From: Portulaca oleracea
Taxonomy: Eukaryota > Streptophyta > Magnoliopsida > Caryophyllales > Portulacaceae
Direction of reading: 5' to 3'
Length of the DNA stretch: 64,000 bases
Assembly: GCA_029582165.1 (NCBI GenBank)
Contig: CM055874.1
Location: 30,960,883 to 31,024,882, forward strand
In this document: positions 46,792 to 59,157 of the stretch, piece after piece
Position numbering within the stretch: position 1 is the first letter of the stretch
How the letters are laid out: each line of letters begins with the position of its first letter
Translations under genes and position numbers: made by a program
Notes under the pieces: model-generated
Database searches by the model: none
The model's input: the letters and a program-made list of their open reading frames with translations, nothing else
What the model was told of the DNA's origin: nothing

Positions 46792-48748
46792 CTAGTGTTA
46801 AACCCGTGCTATGCACGGGTGTATTAAAAAGTAAATGTTTAATAATTAAAAAAATATGTATAATATAAATGAATATAAAATTTATAATGGAAACTCATAG
46901 GTGTAAATCATATAATATATATTATTAATTACAATATGTGTCCGATATAATCAAAGCTATACCGGTGATAAATTTCGTAAAGTGTTTATATTAAAAACTA
47001 GACATTTATTATAATTTAAAGTCATATAAACAATTATTATGTTTATAATTTATTGTTAAACATAAAGAAAAAACTATATATAATTTTAAATTATAAACAA
47101 ATTGTTATATATAAACATAAAGAAAAAACTATATATAAAGATTATTGTTAATTTAAAGTCATATAAATTATAAAGATAAACATAAATTATTAACAAATTA
47201 TTATATATAAACATAAATTATGTATATCAATATTATAATTGTTTATATGACTTTAATATTCCCGTACATCAAACAATTATTGTTATATTATAATTTACAT
47301 GACTTTAAATTTCGTAAAGTGTTTATATAAACAATTATAATATTGATATATATAATTTATGTCTATTTTTGCTTTATTTATTGTTAAACATATAAACACA
47401 TAATATAATTTAAGTCATATAAACAATTATTATAATTTATGTTTATATATCCACCAATGATTTATAAAATTGATATACCTAAAAACAATACCGGGTATAA
47501 CCAAAGCTATTGACTTGGAACAATGTAAAACAGTTAGAACAAAAGATAATTTTCTTTCGCACAGTCCCACAACCTTCTGTCGTCAAGAACAAAACCATGT
47601 CAAAGCTATGCAATCAAGCTAGCAAAAATCAGTAAATACTTCGACTAAATTGGATAACATTACAACAAAATTAAGATAGTAACATACAAAATCGCAATTG
47701 ACGACATAAATACATAAATTAATGATAATTACATACAATAATTCCATTTATGACACATCTCTCCTTGTAGCTTCAAAATTGAATCAAAATTATCGTTGTC
47801 TTGTAAGTAACCCTGCAATTATTGAAGCATAATTACAGTCTAACATACCTAACATTGAGCACAAACTCTACAAAGCATGAAAAGATTATGCACATCCGTT
47901 ATTGCATCTTCAATGCATGTTTATTGACATAAGAACCCCAGGCGAAATTGCCACATCAAAAAATCCTAGACGCTCATTATCAACCTCTGATCTAGTTGAC
48001 CACCATGCTATTGCTGCCGCTTCCATACAGTCGTCAATATCGTTGAAAACACATTTCTATACCTGTTGTGCAAACTTGAAAAAAAATCAAAAAACACAAA
48101 ACTAAAATCCACAAAAAAAAAATGAATGAAGAAGCATTAGTAATCCATGTTGATAATCATCATTAGTGCAAAGAGTTAAAAAAACAAAGGTACTCAACAA
48201 AGCAACAATAGTAACACACACATAGATAAAAAATATACTAACCTGATTAAAATGAGGATTATGCGTTTTCACACAGTAGAGTATGGATGATATAGAAAAT
48301 GAACTTGTAGTAGGGAGCATATTGATAGTTGCCAGCACGCACATGGTATAAAGATTGTGTTTTTATAGGTAGGTATCGGTTTAGGGTTTTCAGGATAGGT
48401 TAGTATTAGAGACAGATACTAATAAGAGTTTTACAATAGGTCAGGAAGCAGAGTCCTAATTAGATTTGGGTGAGAGATAGAGTCCTAATTAGATTTGAGT
48501 GGGAGTTAGACTCCTAATTGGGTTGGGAAGTAGATTTCTAATTAGATAAGGTAGACTCTTAATCTAATTAGAATTCTTGTTTATTATTTTTTTCAAATTG
48601 ATCTTTTTTATTATTTCATGGGCGGGAATTGTTTTACTGTATTTTTAAATAGATTTTTTTCCTTTAATATGATTGGTCAATAACCCATACAATCATTCTG
48701 GGTTGAGTATTTCAAATTTCGAATATATTATTATTATATTATTATAGA
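46792..48748 (-). mobile_element. Non-autonomous Helitron B
   Basis: 5' end TCTATAATAATATAA (48748 downward) and 3' end hairpin CCCGTGCATAGCACGGG plus TTTAACACTAG at 46792, followed by T. It shares the 5' subterminal block with A and C and the phrase TTATTTCATGGGCGGGAATT. 1,957 bp; no Rep/helicase. The hairpin is a perfect 7-bp stem with a 3-nt loop. Confidence 0.82.
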
Positions 48749-48772
48749 TTTTTTTATAATTTTTAAATAACA

Positions 48773-50806
48773 CTAGTGTTAAACCAGTGCTATGCACAGA
48801 CATATTAAAACAAAGAATTTGAATGTTGAAAAGGTAACTATATAATAAATATTCTAGCTCCGAATATTAAAACAAAGAGTTTAATACAGCTAAAATGAAA
48901 TATAAATGGCGACACAAATAATAAAGTGAAAGTGCGTACATAATTTACTCCAATAAAAATGTTTGATATCATAAGGCATTCAATGGAAAATTTTCAAAAG
49001 TCAAGTAATACTGATCATGGCGGCTTTAAAATCCATCATGTTTAATTGTCGAACCTGCAATTTAGACAACCAGTACATAATAGTTAATTATAGAGTCGCT
49101 GAAGTTGGTGTTCTGGTTAGCCTATATTATTTATCATCTCTACATCTTTATGGATAATAAAAGGGAAAAGGCTTAATTTTTTTTAGTGAATTTGATTCAT
49201 ATTGTTTTTGATGTATAGTTTAAATCTAATTAATGTATGAATAACAAATGCAATTAAGACTTGGTAGTTACTATAGTTATATCTTGATATTCGTGAAAAC
49301 TCTGATTCTGTCAATTAATTTGGAACGAAGGGTGTATAGTTTTAATATACTTAAAATGATGACACGGGCATAGCAGATGTTTACTTTTTATTTTTAAACA
49401 TTAGTGTATCTGATCAATTATATCACCTTTCAAAATTTTGAGGCAATGAAATAGTAAATATAGGAATTGGAAGGGTCATCGCTATCAACATAATTTTTAA
49501 ATAAGGGTAAGTTTATATAGATGATAATAAATATAGGGAGGAAACTAAGATAAAAATATTGATAATATAAGTATGTAGGTCGAATAAAACAAATTGAGTT
49601 GATGTGTGCAATAACATTGATAATGATAACAGTAAAATAAGAAAAAGTAAGATGTAGGAAGACTTATTTGGTGATGCTTCGCCAGTGTTTTATGAATGAA
49701 AAAATTAGGTCTGTGTTGAAGAAAAGGTTGCGATAAATTAATTGACACATAGCATAAGCTAAGCATCTACAATTCAATAGTTACTTCAAACATTGATAGT
49801 TGACAGATTGGAAGAGAGAATGAAAGATACCTGAATGTCTATATTAGGTTGCGATAAATATATTGACGCATAGAATAAATTGATGCATAAATAAATTGAA
49901 AAAAAAGTTGTGACAAATAAATTGACGCATCGAATTATGGTGTGGTACATATTAATAGTACTTTTAGTAAAAAAAATTATGATACAGGTGTATTGTGTTT
50001 TTAATACAGATAAATTGACGTATAGAAGATTTACTCAGTTCTCCTAACCGTCATGTTTAATAATGGCTTGTGTTTTTGATACAGATGTATGAAAAGATAA
50101 TTCTTAATAGTTTTTACATACCTATTTCTCAAGCAATATAATGAGGACTAAGGGGCAACGGAACACATGCTAAAACCAAAAACAGAGGGGTTGAATATCT
50201 TCACAGATATAGTGGAGATTATACACTTTCAATATTTTTAAATTATCGAGAATGCTAAATTGTAATCTTCTGATACTTTTCACCATGTAAATCCAATGTA
50301 TCATGCAAAATTTTATGAAAAATTATAACATGCAAATACATGCTAAAATATATTGATGTGGTATATATTGATAGTACTTTTCGAAAACTAACCTGTTTGT
50401 ATTTACAAGTTTGTCGAGAATTCAATGGTTGCTTCAAATGTTAATAGTTAACAGATTGAAAGAGAATGAAAGATGTTTCGATGTTTATATATTAGGTCGA
50501 GAGGTAGAGTCCTAATTAGATTTGGGTGAGAGATAGAGTCCTAATTAGATTTGGGTAGGAGTTAGATTCCTAATTGGGTTGGGAAGTAGTATATTTCTAA
50601 TTAGATAAAGTAGACTCTTAATCTGATTAGACTTCTTATTTATTATTTTTTAAATCAATTTTTTATTATTATTTCATGGGCAGGAATTTTTTTACTGTAT
50701 TTTTAAATCGATTTTTTTATCTTTAATCTGATTGGCCGATAACCCTACAATCAATCTAGGTTGAATATTTTAAATTTCGAATATATTACTTTTATATTAT
50801 TATAGA
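48773..50806 (-). mobile_element. Non-autonomous Helitron C
   Basis: 5' end TCTATAATAATATAAAAG (50806 downward), preceded by host A. 3' hairpin (GTGCATAGCAC core) and TTTAACACTAG at 48773. 2,034 bp. A 24-bp spacer (48749-48772) separates it from B. It contains GTCCTAATTAGATTTGGGT repeats at 50500-50570 like its relatives. No Rep/helicase. Confidence 0.8.
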
Positions 50807-52412
50807 TTATTGAGTAATAAAAATATATAAAATATTTTGATATACTAATATTTTACTTATGAACATTTTTTATCGAGTTATATATGATGTTTTCAAATAG
50901 ATAGTTATATCAAAGAAATTTTATTGCTTCTTTCATATTTTAAAACCTTTTTTGATGTCATTACTTATAAGTTCAATAATGTTAATTTACATTAGATTTT
51001 TTAATTTAATTTTATTCTAGAAAATTATTCTTTGTTAATTAAAAATAGATTTTCATTACATTTAGTCATCTCATCAAATGATAAAATATTGTATATTACT
51101 TCTACAAATAGTTTATCTATTTAGAAACATTTTGATAAAGTTAGACCTGTCAATTTTTAACCTAGCGACTCGGTAACTCAACCTCAACCAGCACGAAAAA
51201 TTGGGGTTTTGAATACGATTTTCGCGACTTGAACCCTAAATAAACCAAACAAGGATAACTTACAAATTAAAGGGTTGAACCCGACCTGTCTATTTAACTC
51301 AAAAATTTTAATTTATATGTTTATTTATATTGAAATTTGTGACTTTCTCATTGCAGTTTTTCAATGTTAAATAACAAGCGCAACTTATTCATCTATTATT
51401 TCTCTAATTTAAATTGAAACATTTACCATAATCTGTCATTATTAGAAGATATTCGTATTTTATTGTATATCTTTTACAAATTAAATGTAGTACTAGAGAC
51501 AATGTTTTTCAAAGAAAAAATAGAAATAGTCGCAGTCGTAACCTATTGTGTTGACCGGACCCAAAATTGAAATACAACGTCTGTATTTACCCAAATCTGA
51601 AATACACTCGATTTATAGTTATCCAAACCCGATATACACTCGACCTCTATTTAAACTATCCGCTTGAATTAACAGGTCTAGATAAGGTCATTTCTTATAC
51701 GTTGTAATCATAAATCCACCATAATAATTTTCTTTAGTTTTTATGATGGGAAAGTAATAAATATGTAAAAATATAATATTATATGTAAATTTCATAAAAA
51801 TATATTTTTATTCATTATGTTTATGTTTACAAAAAAAATGCTTAAAATATCTAAGGAATGAGTTGATTTGATTAAAATATCAAAAAAGTTAAAATAATAT
51901 TATATTTAATGTTATAATGTTTTATACTATATAATAAAGAATAATAAAATTTGATGCGTAATTCTCTATAATAGTGTGTTTATTGTTTATATTTATTTAT
52001 AATGTTTATGTTTACAAAAGAAGCTTAAAATATGTATAAGGAATGAGTTTTTAAATAATAATGTATATTTATTGGTTATAAGCGCATAGTATTAGTCGAT
52101 TACATTAGCAAATATAATCTTGTTCTTTTTCGCGGTTGGTTGATTGTAGATCCACACCGCATCACACTTTTCAAATTTCCACCACTATTCACCACAACAT
52201 ACCATTTCTCTTTTCATTAAAACTCCAACAAAAGTAGAAACAAGAAGATAAAATAGATACGATCATCAATAAAGAGTTAGAAACTCACTATGAAGAACTA
52301 AGACTCTCAACTCTCAAGGTATATGCATAGAGAGATAAATCCCACCAACTATCTTCCTTGATCATCCAAAACACCCACCAAAATCGATTTAATGTAGCAC
52401 CAATCAACTAAT
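50807..52412. other. AT-rich intergenic DNA without supported genes
   Basis: No coding or clear element termini. 51150-51290 has phrases such as AACTCAACCTCAACC and TTGAACCC, reminiscent of decayed hAT MITEs. 52190-52400 reads like transcribed leader sequence but carries no frame. Confidence 0.4.
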
Positions 52413-53604
52413 TGATAAGTGTATATTTTATAGTCTTTATTAGGTTACTAACGTGTATATTTAGCTAATTATGTAATATAATCTTGTCTTTTCATATCAA
52501 ATTCCATAATTTCTTCACTTGGTTTAGAGATTGGTGAGTTCTGCAGATTTGAAGGGAAAATATAACTAAAATCAAGAGAATTGGAGAATCAAAGGAAAGG
52601 AAAAGAAGAAGAGAAGAGGAGCAGCCCAAGATGCATGCCACGATCCAGCCCAAAGAAAAATCTCTGAGCCTAGGCGTGTGCTACGCCTGCTTGGATGCAG
52701 GGCGCGCCTGGGTCAAGAGGAAAATTCACGGAGAAAGACATAGGCGTAGGCACAGGACAAACTTTTGACAGCAGACTTTTTGTCCCTTCGGGGATTTGAT
52801 TCACCGCCGTCATAGTATTAGGAGCAGAAGAGGGGAAGAGCGAGTTCGACTTGGGTGGCACAAGAATATTAGGTTCGATACCTTGGATGTTCGGTTTAGT
52901 TATCTATTTTCATTATGCATAGTAATTCATTTTTCGTTATTGTTTTGTTAGTTTTCATCAAGCATGAGTAGTTAATTCGACTGTTTAGGGGATATACTCT
53001 ATGTTGGTTTGAATTATGGTGTTTGATACAATATGAGGTTTTAATCCAGTTGTTTGATATTTATGTTTTGTACGTCATAGTAATTGATTGATCACCTTTT
53101 ACTTGGTTTAGATTCTTAATATTGGATCAAAAGATTGCTATTTTGTATCGGATTAACAAAGATTAAATAGGTATAGAACACAGTTAGAAATAATAGGTTA
53201 ACGCTTAGGGTCATGTTATAATTTGTTCTTATCTTTGATTGAATTAAATATCCATGAGAATAAGTGTTTAGTTTAATCACTTCAACTCACCCCGGATCGA
53301 AAGATTGTGTGGTAGGCTTTAGAATGATTATAGACCCCGACACTATCAATATTACCCAATACTGGAATTAGCATCTGATCAATTAGTTAACTAGAGTGTA
53401 CTCCTCTAAATTCCCTTAATAATTAGTTAAAAACCTAAAAGTTTATTGCTTTTCTAGTTTTAGTTTAGAGAATCACAAGAACAACAACCCTTTGGACGAC
53501 CTAGCATCGTTTGTAGTGAGATAGTCTAGTGCGCAGTCTGAGCAAGTCCTCGAGAAAACGACCTTGATATACTACATTGTACATCGTGCACTTGTAGCGT
53601 ATCA
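52413..53604 (+). mobile_element. Solo LTR with perfect 5-bp TSD
   Basis: Begins TGATAAGTGTATATTT and ends TGTAGCGTATCA. It is flanked by CTAAT on both sides (52408-52412 and 53605-53609). No internal element sequence is present, so this is the product of LTR-LTR recombination. The family could not be fixed; TGATAAGTGTA starts occur in plant gypsy LTRs. Orientation is by convention only. Confidence 0.85.
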
Positions 53605-54471
53605 CTAATAAAGCACCAACATAATGATAAAGCTTTAGAGAGCGTTTGAGTTTTTGGCCTCAAAGAAACCATTCATTACCATCAAAATAGGTCACGCTCG
53701 CCTTTCTGTGCCTTAATATTTATTGAGAACTTAGGAAAAAGAAAGGGTAAAGTTCCTATGAAAGAGGTGCTAAAATCAAGGGCTTAAAATGAGCCAAGCG
53801 CACTTTAATCTTAAGGCCAAGAATTAGCCAACAAAACAATAAAAGCCAAAGGGGAATGAGGGCATACAACCAGGGAAAGCAGAGCCTATAAATGATTGGT
53901 CCACTTAACCACTAGAAGATAAATAAAATTACAATATAGATAACGGTATGCATTTTGTTATTTTTCTTGATATTCTTCTTCCCATTTTCTGTTCTAGCTG
54001 AAATTCTTCATGAAATTCAACAAATTACAACTTCTAAGTCTTCTAGACAATGGACAAGGTTGGTCAATTTCAATACAAGGTCAAATGACCAAAATACCTC
54101 TTACTCCAAATGATACCTGATTGGCTTCAAATTAGGATCCAAGTTTAATTAAGTGAAAAATAACTTGGATCCATCACCCTTATTATTGTCCGAGGTTACT
54201 TTGACTGATTAAGACCTTGAAAATTCCAAAAAGAACCCCTAATAAGTCAAGAGTCCAAGTTGATCTTGATTAAGTGGTGAGACTTGAGCTCAATACTTAG
54301 GTATTACATAGAGCTATCTCACCATAGAACTTGATCAAAGATTAGCTAGTTAGAAATGGATAACTAATATGCCCTGTGAAGTGCTTCGCCTTGGACTATA
54401 AATAGGGGTCATTGCCATGCTTGAATTGGCTTGATTTCAACTTTGAAACAGTCTCTTAGGATTTGTCTATA
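53605..54471. other. Gene-free sequence with a TATA box, likely old LTR
   Basis: GGACTATAAATAGGGGTC at 54393-54410 has LTR-promoter style on +. It is cut off at 54472 by the gypsy LTR. No frame is supported. Confidence 0.35.
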
Positions 54472-57400
54472 TGTAACGCCCTGGAAATTCGATTTTAAAA
54501 ACTAACGGTCAAACCTAATGTTGACCAACAAAAAACAGCGGAAAAGTCAAAAGAAAGTCGGGCGTCACTGTCGTACCTCCGGAGAAGTACAAGGCAAGAA
54601 TAAAGATTAACTAAACAAACCAAACTTCGAATTAAACTTAGCAACAATCCGAATTCAAGATATAACAAAAACTACTAAAAGATTTCAAGTCTGAACAACA
54701 CCACTAAACTCTTTATTCAAAACAATAAAATCTAACGAGCGTCCTCACTTGCTAATTCCCATTCCCAGTATAGAATTCTTCACCTGACAACAAAACATTT
54801 AAAACATGAGGAGGACTCAATAATGTCTACCGCTAACCGTTAAAACCATTTAAAATCCATTTCAATTCATTTTTGGGGGAGAAGTGAACAAGTCAAATCT
54901 TTTCAAAAACACTTTCTTTCCCAACCAACCATAACCATCTTTCCGATTTATTAAGCGGGCGGATCTTGCTTATTTGGCCCTCGAAGTCCAAGACTTCACA
55001 ATTATCATATCACAATCTCATCACAATATTAATCTCAATATCAATCTCATTCAATCACAATCTCAATCATATGGATGGCCATCCATTTCACACACGTGCA
55101 TAAAACTAACCCCGGGGAAGTAGCACCTATCAGGCATCCCTGATCTCTTGATAACCCCCTACAGGATGCCGAGAACCTAGTCTTCAGGGGTGTTGCCCGA
55201 ACCCGCATTTACGTCACGTTTAATTTATTAATCAGGTTTAATATCACACCATTCCAAACTCAGTCAATCCAATCCATTCCAATCAAATCCCAAATTTCCA
55301 AACCATTTCTAAACACACACACTACAAGATTGTCCACATTTAATTACTCCAAGAACGTATTGCAACATCCAAAAACCGACAGTCAAATTTTCCACCATAA
55401 AATCCCTTCGGGATGCAAATCACATGCAACTTAAAATCAATCAAAACAATTAAAGTACATCCCAGCGGGATTTAGGACATAGACATTACCTGACAATCTT
55501 CTCTTCACTTCACGGATACACTTTAGCTCACTAAAACTTATGGTCTAGAACTTGCCTAAAATAAACTAAATTCTAAAATTAAAACGCATCGTACCGAGTT
55601 AGTGCGATCTACCTTCTACCTAACTCACCCCTAGGAATACTATAAGGTTCCCATCATTCATGAATTAACATTTTAAACATATCTCTCATAATATAAACTA
55701 TCACATATCACAAATACTTCCATATTAAAATAAATAAATAACTCACACTCATGACAACACATTTATAATTTATTCAAAAAGCAAACTGGACAGAATTCAT
55801 TGCTCAAATAAAATGAACCATAACTTGACCTCCTGATATCCGATGGATCTGGTTTTGGACTTTCTGGAAACATCAGGATGTCTACTAAAACTATTATGTT
55901 GACCTCGAGATCTAAAACACACCCTAAGGTCTCCAAAAACAGCCAACTATATAACCTATCCAGTTCTGACCTAGGCACGCTATTTGGGTCGTAACTCAGA
56001 ATATACACCTCGAAATCCCGATCCGTAAAATTCCTATGAAAGCTAACATTATAAAATATTTCCAATTCAAACGGTAGGGCTAAAAATCGACTACACAATA
56101 TATGGTGACCGATATAGTAGGACTCATAAATTCTGTCCAAACTGACTTGTTTTTATTTTGGGTTTTTCGATTCTAATTCTAATCAAACCATTCTGGGACT
56201 CTAACTTGGACCTCTAAACAGTCCACTTAAATCCGATACACCCCTCATTCACTCACCTAAAACCACTAACGTCAACTTACATATAATCTAACACAAAAAC
56301 TCACATAACACATTATGTTTTCCAAAGTAAACATTTTCTTTAAAACGTATCGTAAAGATAAACATAAAACTTGAAATTTTTTGACATCGAAATTTCATAG
56401 AATAAATCACACCCAGCAAGAACTCTAAACCTTCACTCAAGACCAAAATTTAAATTAATTTTAAATAAAGAAAATCAATAAAACTCGTACTACAACCGCA
56501 CAAGATAATAACCAAATTAATACGATTGATACACCATTCTCAAAACTTTACTAACTAGACATAATTTAATTTGTAAAACAAATAAAGATTCAAACAACAC
56601 CCTTTTAAAGATACACGGTAGTAATAATTATAAGTTAAAGTTTTTAAATTCTAACTTTCAAAACGACTAACTCAAGTTTCAACTAAAAATCGTAACATGA
56701 AATGAGATTGAAAACGCGACTCCTTTCAAATAGTAAATGAGTAACTAGTAATTTTAATCATAATATTTACAACTAGTAATTAATTTATAATCATAATAAT
56801 CATGCATAAAATAATACTAACAATTAAGAACACCCCAAACATGATTCACATAAAAAACAAACAATAAACTTCACATAATAACAAATATTCATCATATTCA
56901 CACATTGGTATCAGATTACACGAATCTAAAGTAATTACTATTGATAATATAATAATAACAATAGTATGGGAAAAACAAAGAAATTAGGGTTAGTATAGTT
57001 ACTAAAGAGGGATGGCACTGAGGCGGTTACTGTGGCGCCAGACAGCGTTTCGGCGGCGATCAGGGCGGATGTCCGGTGAAGTCGTTGGCGGAGTGCATCG
57101 AGGGGGGTTGTTGACTGGTGGGAAATGACGTCGACTGGTGACGATGGTCGTGACGGTTATCGACGCAACAGCAGCATAAGAAGGCCCTTCGATCTTCTCG
57201 TGTATGGGCGGCGACTGGTGGCTCTGGGCATGCGAGGTGGTGGCGGTTGCCGCGTTTGGTTGTGACGGCGAGGTCGTCACTGATGGTGGTGGTAGTTGTG
57301 CGTGGCGGAGCGAGGCAGAGAGGGGATGAGAGGGAATAAACTCGAGAGAGAGAGAGAGCAGGGGGCGGTGGTCGTCGCGGTGGCCGGTGACTATTTCCGG

Positions 57401-57886
57401 CGACTGGTGGCGGGCGGCTGGCTGCTGGTGGCTGGGCGGTGGACGGTTATCAGTAAAGAGAGAGCGAGGAGGGAAAGGAAGCTATACATTAGGGTTTAGG
57501 TATTAGTGGGGTTTCCATAATTAACCACTATATATTATTAAACAAAGATAATTGTAATTAATTACACAATTCTGATACTATTAATAGCTATAGGAAAATA
57601 ATATAAATTTTTATTTCTCAAGCAGCAATAATAGTAATCCTAACAATAACCACATAATTAAATAAAAGACATAACACATCAAATACTAACACATGAAATT
57701 ACTAAAATACCCCTACTCCCATGCACATAGAAAAATTACTAAAATACCCTTGTTAGTCTCTCAGCGGTCCTACGAGCTCAAATGTTAGCAGAAATAATCG
57801 CAGGTAAAATCTCAAAAATTAACGGAGTCAAATTAATTAACTAACGATGTAACAGTCAACACCTTCTAATTTTTCGGGGATTTACA
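54472..57886 (-). mobile_element. 3.4 kb LTR of the Ty3/gypsy element, copy 2 (inverted)
   Basis: On - it starts TGTAAATCCCCGAAAAATTA after the polypurine tract and ends CCAGGGCGTTACA at 54472. It matches 30860-34260 along its length in inverse orientation. A 125-codon open frame (55763-56140, -) is broken by several stops in copy 1 and is probably LTR leader, not a gene. The GC-rich block 57000-57480 corresponds to 31290-31730. Confidence 0.8.
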
Positions 57887-57990
57887 TCATTACCCCCTTA
57901 AAAGAAGTTTCGTCCTCGAAACTTAAACTCAAAACTAACGGTATGCCAGATGGAGCTAACGATGGCCTTAACCCAACTCAGCGTTTTACA
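57887..57990 (-). pseudogene. Tail of Ty3/gypsy pol and polypurine tract, copy 2
   Basis: On - this reads a pol end (TTTCGAGGACGAAACTTC) and AAGGGGGTAATGA directly before the LTR. It corresponds to 30765-30859. Pol upstream is missing here too. Confidence 0.7.
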
Positions 57991-58444
57991 CTATATCACT
58001 TTTTAAGATTATTGGAGAACATGTTTAAGTTTCCTCTTGTAACGACAAGTGTTCTATCCTGCAGTTATATACAGTGGATATATAAATTTAAGGAGAAAAG
58101 GTATGCGTTTAACTCATTTTATTATCCAAGTAAACTCTCATCCTATTGTTTTTGAACAATATCTTCCTAACAAAAACTCTCCCTTGCATGCATCTCTTTC
58201 ACCTTCAATTGGCATCGTGCATCTCCTTTACAATGTCTTTTGCATTTGCAAAGATTCTTAACCAAGGATTCCTCGTAAAATCAACAACAAACATATTGAT
58301 TGATTAGGCTACTCCTTCCTCAGCTTTTGTAAACAAATAATATAGAGTAAATTGGTGAGTGTTAGACTTTGATGCATCATTATTTTTGTAAAAGCAAAGC
58401 AAGGTGATTTCATGAATTCTATATTTTCCTACCTACCCCAAAAG
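57991..58444. other. Spacer without supported features
   Basis: AT-rich sequence between the gypsy fragment and the LINE. Two short + frames overlap here but have no recognisable domain. Confidence 0.4.
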
Positions 58445-59157
58445 GGGCGATTCAATAGAGCAAGATGTAGACGATGACAGGGGAAGTGCGTTCGATTAGT
58501 TTGGGGTGCTTGTTCTCCTTGTTTCGTTCAGTTGGGTGGAAGGTGCATTCGATTACTTTGGTTGTGCAGTGTTCCAGAGGGGAGGTCCCTGGGTGCTTCA
58601 TCTGGAGGTTGGGAGTGAGTTTTGGGGTTGATTCCTGGGTTGGCGTTGAAAGTTTCTGGAACGAGGAAGTAAGGCGTAAGTGTATGGTCAACTTGGAAAG
58701 TTGATTGTTCGAAGGGTAAGGTGGTCGGGGATTGCGAGTAGGTTGACAGCCGGGAATCCTTTATGTGTCTGGTTGATTGGAAGTGGTGTTCTCTTGTTTC
58801 TGGTGGTTGGTGTTTTGGCTGAAGTTTTCTGGTGAGGAACATTCGAGAGCTTGGGGAGAAATTTGGGCCGAGGTGAGGAAGGGGCTAGTTGTTGGGCCTT
58901 TCTGGGCCTTAGTGAGGCAGGTTATCTGTGTGGAGGGGTGACATAATGTTAGTGGGTCGTAGTAAGCGTGGACTGGGATAGCGTGTATGGATTTATTGAA
59001 TTTAAAGTGTAGTGGAGAAGGCTGGGTAGTTGATAGGGGAGATAGGGGGAGGCTAGGAAGTTATTATTCTAACAAGGGTGGATTTGGGCTGAAGAAGGAG
59101 ATTTCTTCTGTGGGTTCAGGTTGATGTGATAGTGGCTTTAATAGAGTAGTTGGGAAG

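Noticed and set aside
30860..57886. One 27 kb retrotransposon bounded by the two 3.4 kb LTRs
   Set aside because: The LTRs are inverted relative to each other, while retrotransposon LTRs are direct repeats; host genes lie between them.
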